Shown here: positions 63,101 through 64,000 of the stretch, piece by piece
How the letters are laid out: each line of letters starts with the position of its first letter
Numbering within the stretch: the first letter of the stretch is position 1
Assembly: GCA_040954595.2 (NCBI GenBank)
Contig: CM082577.2
Location: 10,230,001-10,294,000 of the forward strand
Origin: Balanoglossus misakiensis
Taxonomy: Eukaryota > Hemichordata
Reading direction: 5' to 3'
Length of the DNA stretch: 64,000 bases
Position numbers and translations under genes: made by a program
The notes under the pieces: model-generated
What the model was told of the DNA's origin: nothing
What the model saw: only the letters and a program-made list of their open reading frames with translations
The model's database searches: none

Positions 63101-63957
63101 CACTTGGACTGGGTCCAATTGGAAAATAAAACAAAATGATGGAATGATTTTTTTTTATTTAATGCCTAGATACACGACACACTGAATTTTTCTGTCCTGA
63201 CTGTCCTGACCCGTGAATTATGGGCAGAAGTGACAAAAGCTGACGAGCTCTGTAGTTGACTTAACGCTGAAAAGAAAGGCGCGTAGGGGAATGGACAAAC
63301 AAGAAAGGATCACTCTTTTATCAACTTTCAACATCACTGATTTCCAGTCGAACTATTCTCACGACAGCAATGTGCAGTCGGCAGAAGACAAGTCGTCGAG
63401 TCCTCAGAGGGGGTAAACCGCAGTGCACGGCTCATCAATATTATCTACGACAACCACATGTCCACACACGGAAAGATTGAAGGTCTATCTCCTGACTCGT
63501 GAAATCTGAAACACTGTACTACATCCGCAAATATCTTTCAATGGATTTCTCAACCACATACATGTAGTGTTTCAGGTCTACGTTTGAAATTTTACCCAGA
63601 TTTGATTCGTGGTTGAAATAAACACTCACCACTAATAATGCTGGACGTTATGTCAAGGCAAAATCAAAGTTTGCAGTGAGAGAGAGAAATTCATTGTATA
63701 AAAAATCACAGGTTTTTGTTTCAACCCTTTCACCACCATGGTTCGATCCAAACCCATTTGTTTTCCATGGTAAGGTTGGACCTCTGAATATGGAACAGGG
63801 GGGTGAAAGGGTTAAAAGAAACCAAAGATTAACACTTATATTCATTTGATAAATACCTCTGTTGTCTTTGAGGTCCACAGGCATGATGTGGCCTTCGAGC
63901 AATGTTGACAGAATTTCACAGTTTCCATTGAGTGCCGCATGGTGTAAAGCTGAGAAT
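626..63957 (-). CDS. CASKIN: Caskin-family scaffold gene, partial (17 exons in window)
   Basis: Multi-domain adaptor of the caskin family, cytoplasmic and in other animals enriched at synapses and axons. Family knowledge: vertebrate CASKIN1 binds CASK and its tandem SAM domains polymerise; the fly orthologue works with the receptor phosphatase LAR in motor-axon guidance. Seen here, in order: ankyrin repeats 1-6, SH3, Tyr/Pro-rich linker with an EDIWLRR motif, SAM1, SAM2, and a ~940-residue Pro/Ser/Gln-rich tail. All 16 internal junctions use GT-AG signals and match in phase, giving about 1,620 codons without a stop (4,863 coding nt). The 5' exon or exons (about 48 residues by comparison with vertebrates) lie right of the window. 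The family C-terminal segment (resembling [20 protein letters not shown] in vertebrates) was not seen and should lie left. Introns range from 269 bp to 26.8 kb. Vertebrates have two paralogues; this copy cannot be assigned to either and may be the single invertebrate orthologue. Confidence 0.96.
738..1006 (-). other. Caskin intron (269 bp)
   Basis: AT-rich spacer between the giant exon and the last visible exon, bounded by GTAGGT and TTTCTTCAG. Nothing else is seen in it. Confidence 0.75.
1007..3835 (-). CDS. CASKIN: Caskin giant exon: SAM2 end and long proline-rich tail
   Basis: 2,829 nt, phase 1 to phase 1, about 943 residues. It starts [20 protein letters not shown] (last SAM2 helix). Then come Ser-rich segments with two SQESLS motifs, [14 protein letters not shown] (compare PPPKRSSS in vertebrates), a Gln/Leu heptad-like stretch near 2800-2890 (probable coiled coil), proline runs of up to ten residues near 2590-2790 with LPPPP motifs preceded by acidic residues, several TVKRRP-like repeats (1160-2445), a 10-histidine run (about 1437-1468) and an acidic [20 protein letters not shown] patch. 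Tails like this bind SH3, EVH1 and profilin-type domains. Acceptor CCTCCTAG, donor GAAG|GTAGGT. Read-through past the donor would add about nine residues and stop at 978. The exon is GC-rich beside AT-rich introns. Confidence 0.94.
3836..4197 (-). other. Caskin intron within SAM2 (362 bp)
   Basis: AT-rich, bounded by GTAAAG and CCTCCTAG. It splits the last SAM2 helix after the Gly codon's first base. No internal feature is seen. Confidence 0.85.
4198..4336 (-). CDS. CASKIN: Caskin exon: SAM2
   Basis: 139 nt, phase 0 to phase 1. It reads [46 protein letters not shown]. The vertebrate match is [20 protein letters not shown], then [21 protein letters not shown]. The last helix is completed in the next exon ([13 protein letters not shown]). 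Acceptor TTCTCCCTCCCAG, donor CTAG|GTAAAG. Confidence 0.95.
4337..5835 (-). other. Caskin intron between SAM1 and SAM2 (1.5 kb)
   Basis: AT-rich; short CA-rich stretch near 5233-5283 and a G-tract near 5609-5618. No exon or recognised mobile element. Confidence 0.8.
5836..5937 (-). CDS. CASKIN: Caskin exon: SAM1, helices 4-5
   Basis: 102 nt, 34 codons. It reads [20 protein letters not shown], then [27 protein letters not shown] is a near-exact caskin signature (vertebrates have [16 protein letters not shown]). Acceptor CCACGCCAG, donor AAACCG|GTGAGT. The following IPDYKP joins directly to SAM2, as in vertebrates (LPEHKP). Confidence 0.96.
5938..6810 (-). other. Caskin intron inside SAM1 (873 bp)
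   Basis: AT-rich sequence splitting SAM1 exactly after the TPE codons. Nothing else recognised. Confidence 0.8.
6811..6921 (-). CDS. CASKIN: Caskin exon: SAM1, helices 1-3
   Basis: 111 nt, exactly 37 codons. It reads [20 protein letters not shown], then [17 protein letters not shown]. Vertebrate CASKIN1 has QWLTAFQLQLYAPNF and [16 protein letters not shown], so identity is secure. SAM domains here mediate head-to-tail polymerisation of the tandem. Acceptor CTCTTCCAG, donor CCAGAG|GTAAGA. Confidence 0.95.
7194..7285 (-). CDS. CASKIN: Caskin exon: linker just before SAM1
   Basis: 92 nt, phase 1 to phase 0. It reads [20 protein letters not shown] and [11 protein letters not shown]. In vertebrate caskins the matching position is a lysine/glutamate-rich stretch that ends at the SAM1 boundary. 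Acceptor TATATTTTCCAG, donor GAAAG|GTATTA (weak at +4 and +5). Confidence 0.84.
7286..8673 (-). other. Caskin intron (1.4 kb)
   Basis: AT-rich. A 155-codon plus-strand open frame at 7543-8010 has no family resemblance and is considered chance. No repeat is recognised. Confidence 0.75.
8674..8812 (-). CDS. CASKIN: Caskin exon: Gly/Ser linker before SAM1
   Basis: 139 nt, phase 0 to phase 1. It reads [40 protein letters not shown] and FPADIN. No domain is recognised. Support comes from a clean acceptor (CTGTTGTCTTGCAG), a strong donor (AACG|GTAAGC) and matching phase on both sides. Confidence 0.85.
9070..9126. repeat. ATGT tetranucleotide microsatellite
   Basis: Interrupted run of (ATGT)n with one ACAGG break. 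It sits about 60-110 nt downstream of the donor of the CASK-motif exon, inside the 370-bp intron 8813-9182. On the transcript strand it reads as (ACAT)n. Confidence 0.9.
9183..9370 (-). CDS. CASKIN: Caskin exon: linker with CASK-binding-like motif
   Basis: 188 nt, phase 1 to phase 0. It reads [40 protein letters not shown], then a Ser/Glu-rich part and [17 protein letters not shown] (9279-9299) stands where vertebrate CASKIN1 has EEIWVLRK, the peptide that binds the CASK kinase-like domain; the core Glu/Asp-Ile-Trp and one Arg are kept. Acceptor ACAAAACCCAG, donor GATCAG|GTACGT. The exon is much more GC-rich than the introns around it. Confidence 0.9.
9371..11636 (-). other. Caskin intron (2.3 kb)
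   Basis: AT-rich, with a somewhat more CpG-containing stretch at about 10,900-11,450. No exon, tRNA or repeat could be supported. Confidence 0.7.
11637..11736 (-). CDS. CASKIN: Caskin exon: proline-rich linker
   Basis: 100 nt, phase 0 to phase 1. It reads [33 protein letters not shown]. The donor CCGG|GTAAGT is strong. The acceptor is uncertain: a long CT-rich tract leads to CTCGAAG at 11737 (used here), while a CCACAG 12 nt further on would start the exon at 11724 in the same frame and drop QMPQ. Both give the correct phase with the exon on each side. Confidence 0.8.
11737..12734 (-). other. Caskin intron (about 1 kb)
   Basis: AT-rich with A-rich runs near 12,085-12,320. The CT-rich tract next to 11737 serves one or both candidate acceptors of the following exon. 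Nothing else is seen. Confidence 0.75.
12735..12874 (-). CDS. CASKIN: Caskin exon: tyrosine-rich linker
   Basis: 140 nt, phase 1 to phase 0. It reads [33 protein letters not shown], then [14 protein letters not shown]. Identity as part of caskin rests on position, phase with both neighbours and strong splice signals (acceptor CTTCCCTCACAG, donor CAGCAG|GTAGAC), because linkers of this family are poorly conserved. It has eight tyrosines in 47 residues. Vertebrate CASKIN1 is tyrosine-phosphorylated in this linker and recruits the adaptor Nck, so a similar role is possible here. An internal CAG|GTATCT near 12823 could act as an in-frame alternative donor. Confidence 0.82.
13659..13844 (+). mobile_element. 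TA-flanked miniature inverted-repeat element, copy 1
   Basis: 182-bp element between TA dinucleotides. It has perfect 25-bp terminal inverted repeats starting CTGTAAAACACTTTATTTTC and a CG-rich, TTTTCGCG-studded body. Non-coding. The TA duplication fits Tc1/mariner-type mobilisation, but no transposase is present. Best-preserved copy of six in the window. Its termini carry ACACTTT where the others carry ACGGG. Confidence 0.88.
15076..15110. repeat. T25-G10 homopolymer junction
   Basis: A run of 25 T directly followed by 10 G in the 26.8-kb intron. Confidence 0.92.
16280..16339 (-). CDS. Candidate 60-nt cassette exon with GC donor
   Basis: Acceptor TTTTTAATCTAG and donor AAAAG|GCAAGT, the usual context of GC-AG introns. 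It is phase 1 on both sides and reads [20 protein letters not shown]. It could be included between the SH3 exon (or the alternative first exon) and exon 12735-12874 without breaking frame. Arg/Tyr-rich; no family match. Could be chance. Confidence 0.3.
17221..17335 (-). CDS. Candidate alternative first coding exon of caskin
   Basis: ATG at 17335 in a good context (A at -3) opens 38 codons, [18 protein letters not shown] then [20 protein letters not shown], and ends in phase 1 at a strong donor, AGAC|GTGAGT. That phase matches the exon at 12735-12874, so the joined transcript would encode an isoform with linker, SAM domains and tail but no ankyrin or SH3. The local sequence (about 16.9-17.4 kb) is clearly richer in CpG than the intron around it, as at a promoter. 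No TATA box is evident. Not recognised in other caskins. A second frame ([14 protein letters not shown]) is open here but does not match the downstream phase. Confidence 0.35.
22981..23055 (-). CDS. Candidate 75-nt cassette exon of caskin
   Basis: Acceptor GTTGTTCCTGTGTATAG, donor CATGCAG|GTATGC. Phase 1 at both ends, 25 codons reading [15 protein letters not shown] then [10 protein letters not shown]. Ser/Thr/Gln-rich like the caskin linker. About 190 bp from a cluster of RFX-like sites. No family match, so this is a prediction from splice signals and frame only. Confidence 0.32.
23247..23398. promoter_or_regulatory. Cluster of three RFX X-box-like sites
   Basis: GTTACCATGGCAAC (23247-23260) and GTTGCCATAGCAAC (23364-23377) fit the RFX consensus GTNRCC-N(0-3)-RGYAAC exactly. 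GCTACCTTGGCAAC (23385-23398) differs by one base. Three such 14-mers in 152 bp are unlikely by chance; an intronic enhancer bound by RFX factors is a reasonable inference. Confidence 0.45.
25121..25327 (-). mobile_element. TA-flanked miniature inverted-repeat element, copy 2
   Basis: About 207 bp. Ends are TGTAAAACGGG and CCCGTTTTACAG between TA dinucleotides. The body is in reverse orientation to copy 1 (TTTTTCGGAGATAACGCAGTG on this strand marks that orientation). Confidence 0.87.
26929..26937 (-). CDS. Candidate 9-nt microexon of caskin
   Basis: Minus strand reads CACTTCCCCCAG|GAGTGAAAG|GTAAGTG: a good acceptor and a near-ideal donor nine nucleotides apart. In the phase-1 intron it adds exactly three codons (Gly-Val-Lys) between SYSE and DSYGS. 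Short frame-preserving exons are typical of neuronal scaffold genes. Surroundings (26,700-27,100) are more CpG-containing than average. Transcript evidence is needed. Confidence 0.35.
27752..27825. repeat. Two tandem hairpin-forming units
   Basis: CACTGTCGTTCAGGCACA occurs at 27752 and again, with one change, at 27794. In the first unit it is followed by GAACGACAGT, so the unit folds on itself (ACTGTCGTTC with GAACGACAGT); the second has a weaker partner (GAATGACAG). Confidence 0.8.
28136..28322 (-). mobile_element. TA-flanked miniature inverted-repeat element, copy 3
   Basis: 187 bp, TA CTGTAAAACGGGTAAT to ATAACCCGTTTTACAG TA, same orientation as copies 2 and 4. TTCGGAGATA and ATCGCGAAAATTTCC link it to the family. 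Confidence 0.88.
28416..28445. repeat. (CAATG)6 microsatellite
   Basis: Six uninterrupted pentamers within the 26.8-kb intron. Confidence 0.95.
31130..31200. repeat. Imperfect TGTACTG repeat array
   Basis: Degenerate array of TGTACTG and related heptamers (TGATGTACTGTATTGTACTG and similar). Confidence 0.8.
34143..34162. repeat. (GA)n microsatellite
   Basis: Short uninterrupted GA run in the 26.8-kb intron. Confidence 0.9.
35614..35706 (+). mobile_element. 90-bp TTAA miniature element, copy 1
   Basis: 93 bp from TTAACCCTTTCACCACAATG to GGGGGTGAAAGGGTTAA, with TTAA at both ends. TTAA duplications suggest piggyBac-type mobilisation (inference). The inverted match extends outward here (GCTCACGTTTAAC and GTCAAACGTGAGC), which I did not see in the other copies. 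Confidence 0.85.
39687..39813 (-). CDS. CASKIN: Caskin exon: SH3 domain, second half
   Basis: 127 nt, phase 0 to phase 1. It reads [33 protein letters not shown], then DPPEESYSE. The conserved DGRWRG strand is present, but the usual GYFPSNYV end is [11 protein letters not shown], so the binding-groove proline is a threonine. Acceptor CACCGCCGCAG, donor GAAG|GTAAGA. The donor opens the 26.8-kb phase-1 intron. Confidence 0.93.
40430..40800. mobile_element. TTAA-flanked non-autonomous element (371 bp)
   Basis: Ends are TTAAGGTAGTAAATGCACC and GGCGCATACTACCTTAA, near-perfect inverted repeats with TTAA at both ends. No coding capacity. A piggyBac-type non-autonomous element is the likely class (inference from TTAA). 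Single copy in the window, in the SH3-splitting intron. Confidence 0.75.
42070..42181 (-). mobile_element. 90-bp TTAA miniature element, copy 2 (diverged)
   Basis: Begins TTAACCCATTCACCCCCATT and holds GAGGTCCAACTTTACC and AACAATGGACTTGGGCCAAA; the right terminus is degraded. Reverse orientation to copy 1. Confidence 0.75.
42745..42839 (-). CDS. CASKIN: Caskin exon: SH3 domain, first half
   Basis: 95 nt, phase 1 to phase 0. It reads [20 protein letters not shown], then [12 protein letters not shown]. This is the RT-loop half of the SH3; [11 protein letters not shown] stands where typical SH3 domains have ALYDY. Vertebrate caskins read [20 protein letters not shown] here. Acceptor TTTACTCTAG, donor ATATCG|GTAAGA. 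Confidence 0.93.
42840..44273 (-). other. Caskin intron before the SH3 domain (1.4 kb)
   Basis: AT-rich; holds TTAA copy 3 near its 5' end (43987-44079). No other feature. Confidence 0.8.
43987..44079 (-). mobile_element. 90-bp TTAA miniature element, copy 3
   Basis: Begins TTAACCCTTTCACCCCCAGT, contains AGAGGTCCAACTTTACCATA and CAATGGATTTGGACC; right end degraded to CAGGGTTTATA. Lies 195 bp downstream of the donor of exon 44274-44382. Confidence 0.8.
44274..44382 (-). CDS. CASKIN: Caskin exon: end of ankyrin domain and helix before SH3
   Basis: 109 nt, phase 0 to phase 1. It reads [20 protein letters not shown], then [16 protein letters not shown]. This is a degenerate capping repeat and the helix that leads into SH3, matching vertebrate [20 protein letters not shown]. 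Acceptor TTTTCTAG, donor AAAG|GTGAGG. Two copies of the 90-bp TTAA repeat flank this exon, one on each side. Confidence 0.93.
44383..44705 (-). other. Caskin intron (323 bp)
   Basis: Short intron after ankyrin 6 that contains TTAA copy 4 (44563-44655). Confidence 0.85.
44563..44655 (-). mobile_element. 90-bp TTAA miniature element, copy 4
   Basis: 93 bp, TTAACCCTTTCGTCCCC to AGAGGGTTAA with both TTAA ends kept. Inside the 323-bp intron 44383-44705, where it makes up over a quarter of the length. Confidence 0.83.
44706..44814 (-). CDS. CASKIN: Caskin exon: ankyrin repeats 5 (end) and 6
   Basis: 109 nt, phase 2 to phase 0. It completes the split Arg, then reads [20 protein letters not shown] and [16 protein letters not shown], the sixth repeat. 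Acceptor CTGCCAACAG, donor TATCT|GTGAGT. In vertebrates the same stretch reads [20 protein letters not shown]. Confidence 0.95.
44917..45128 (-). mobile_element. TA-flanked miniature inverted-repeat element, copy 4 (fills a small intron)
   Basis: 212 bp, TA CTGTAAAATGGGTTATTT to AATAACCTGTTTTACAG TA. It occupies more than half of the 373-bp intron between the exons carrying ankyrin repeats 5 and 6. Confidence 0.88.
45188..45411 (-). CDS. CASKIN: Caskin exon: ankyrin repeats 3 (end), 4 and 5
   Basis: 224 nt, phase 0 to phase 2. It reads [11 protein letters not shown], then [20 protein letters not shown] (repeat 4), a short loop with [10 protein letters not shown], and [15 protein letters not shown] (repeat 5). 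The vertebrate equivalents are [24 protein letters not shown] and [15 protein letters not shown]. Acceptor ATTTTGCAG, donor ATTAG|GTGGGC. The following 373-bp intron is mostly a transposon-derived repeat. Confidence 0.95.
45911..46114 (+). mobile_element. TA-flanked miniature inverted-repeat element, copy 5
   Basis: About 204 bp, CTGTAGAACGGGTTATTTTC at the left and AAAATAACCCGTTTTAC at the right. The right end and TA flanks are mutated, so it is an older copy. Same orientation as copy 1. Confidence 0.85.
46724..46813 (+). mobile_element. 90-bp TTAA miniature element, copy 5
   Basis: TTTAAACCTGTCAACACTAT through AGTCCAAATCCATTGTTTCC to GGGGGTGAAAGGGTG; its right end runs into a GT repeat and a 24-G tract. 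Confidence 0.78.
46822..46845. repeat. Poly-G tract (24)
   Basis: 24 consecutive G following a short GT run, abutting copy 5 of the 90-bp element. Length may be unreliable in assembly. Confidence 0.9.
47183..47328 (-). CDS. CASKIN: Caskin exon: ankyrin repeats 2 and 3
   Basis: 146 nt, phase 1 to phase 0. It begins G|GA ATG and reads [20 protein letters not shown] (repeat 2), then [14 protein letters not shown] (repeat 3, first half). The wording is nearly that of vertebrate caskins ([15 protein letters not shown]). The acceptor has a long pyrimidine tract ending CTTCGTGTAG; the donor is GATGTG|GTGAGT. The ATG at the start is internal, not an initiator. Confidence 0.95.
47463..47489. repeat. 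Poly-G tract (27)
   Basis: 27 consecutive G, the longest in the window, about 135 bp upstream (gene direction) of the acceptor of exon 47183-47328; on the transcript it reads as C27. Confidence 0.9.
56440..56826. mobile_element. Foldback element with 131-bp arms and 9-bp target duplication
   Basis: 387 bp. The arms 56440-56570 and 56696-56826 are reverse complements with one mismatch noticed, beginning TAGTCTAGAATCTATCCG. The direct repeat TATCTGTCC flanks it at 56431-56439 and 56827-56835. The 125-bp centre is unique and has no open frame of note. Long arms plus a 9-bp duplication are typical of Mutator-type non-autonomous elements (family knowledge); class assignment is inference. Confidence 0.88.
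57221..57610. repeat. Tandem duplication, ~192-bp unit, two copies
   Basis: Unit 1 (57221-57412) and unit 2 (57413-about 57610) share TGATTTCTTGGAAC, GACTTTAACC, ACTCAAGT, TACCACCGGA, CCTGTTATCAAAT, ATCAACGCTACCTTTT, TATAAAAGGC and ACACCACCAGGGGTGTGAGT with scattered substitutions and small indels. Non-coding. Confidence 0.88.
57632..57647. repeat. Poly-G tract (16)
   Basis: 16 consecutive G just after the 192-bp tandem duplication. C16 at 57103-57118 lies on its other side. Confidence 0.9.
60922..61090. repeat. 31-bp minisatellite containing CCAAT
   Basis: Units start at 60922, 60953, 60984, 61015 and 61061, each beginning CCAGCCAATA and continuing GCAGCACAGATCACTGTGG or a variant. The fourth unit is expanded to 46 bp by insertions. 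Confidence 0.92.
62043..62243 (+). mobile_element. TA-flanked miniature inverted-repeat element, copy 6
   Basis: About 200 bp, CTGTAAAACGGAAAATTTTC to AAAATTTTCTGTTTTACAG TA. The left TA is degraded to GA. Same orientation as copies 1 and 5. Confidence 0.86.
63720..63815 (+). mobile_element. 90-bp TTAA miniature element, copy 6
   Basis: TCAACCCTTTCACCACCATG to GGGGTGAAAGGGTTAA. The left TTAA is mutated to TCAA. It lies just downstream of the donor of the ankyrin-1 exon. Confidence 0.83.
63857..63957 (-). CDS. CASKIN: Caskin exon: ankyrin repeat 1
   Basis: 101 nt, starting in phase 1 and ending in phase 1. It reads [16 protein letters not shown], then a second helix and VDLKDNR, a complete ankyrin repeat that closely matches the first annotated repeat of vertebrate caskins. 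The acceptor is TTGTTGTTGCAG and the donor AGAG|GTATTT. The preceding exon (N-terminus up to the DG before this Phe) lies beyond position 64000. A TTAA-type miniature element sits about 40 bp downstream in the intron. Confidence 0.95.
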
Positions 63958-64000
63958 CTGCAACAACAAGGAAAAGAGACACCGTAATGAGTTTGGATAG

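Larger units (their letters stand above)
47329..63856 (-). other. 16.5-kb caskin intron between ankyrin 1 and 2
   Basis: Phase-1 intron. Contains the 387-bp foldback element, the 192-bp tandem duplication, the CCAAT minisatellite, TA-element copy 6, TTAA copy 6 and many poly-G/C tracts. CpG-richer, repeat-poor patches lie near 49.7-50.1, 55.4-55.9 and 59.9-60.4 kb and could be regulatory. No exon is needed here, because flanking phases and protein match directly, and none was found. Confidence 0.8.

Noticed and set aside
1-64000. CRISPR arrays, phage or defence islands, operons
   Set aside because: The sequence is eukaryotic (GT-AG introns, split domains), and no spaced direct-repeat array or dense ORF run exists.

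Overview
The window is animal (metazoan) nuclear DNA and holds one large multi-exon gene. The gene lies on the minus strand and runs in from beyond the right edge and very probably out past the left edge. Joining 17 exons by splice consensus, reading phase and family resemblance gives an open frame of about 1,620 codons. It encodes a caskin-family synaptic scaffold: six ankyrin repeats, a non-canonical SH3 domain, a linker with a CASK-binding-like motif, two SAM domains, and one 2.8-kb exon coding for a very long proline-, serine- and glutamine-rich tail. About 48 N-terminal residues (compared with vertebrate caskins) lie to the right. The conserved C-terminal caskin segment was not found and is probably to the left. 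AT-rich introns, several small transposon families and scattered ACATGTACATGT palindromes suggest a marine invertebrate (lophotrochozoan or invertebrate deuterostome). That is an impression; the species cannot be named from the sequence.

Layout from right to left (5' to 3' of the gene). Ankyrin exons are at 63857-63957, 47183-47328, 45188-45411, 44706-44814 and 44274-44382. SH3 exons are at 42745-42839 and 39687-39813. A 26.8-kb phase-1 intron follows. Linker exons are at 12735-12874, 11637-11736, 9183-9370 (CASK-type motif), 8674-8812 and 7194-7285. SAM1 exons are at 6811-6921 and 5836-5937, and the SAM2 exon is at 4198-4336. The giant tail exon is 1007-3835 and a last visible exon is 626-737. 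No other gene, tRNA, rRNA, CRISPR array or prokaryotic system was found; the rest is intron.

The introns hold several transposon families: six copies of a ~180-210 bp element with CTGTAAAACGGG-type termini and TA flanks, six copies of a ~90 bp element ending in TTAACCCTTTCACC, one TTAA-flanked 371-bp element, and a 387-bp foldback element with 131-bp arms and a 9-bp target duplication. The 26.8-kb intron between SH3 and linker is the most interesting non-repeat region. It contains several phase-1-compatible candidate cassette exons, including a 9-nt microexon candidate and a 75-nt exon candidate near a cluster of RFX X-box-like sites, plus a possible internal promoter and alternative first exon that would make an isoform without ankyrin or SH3 domains. 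These candidates need transcript evidence. The caskin gene model itself is strong.
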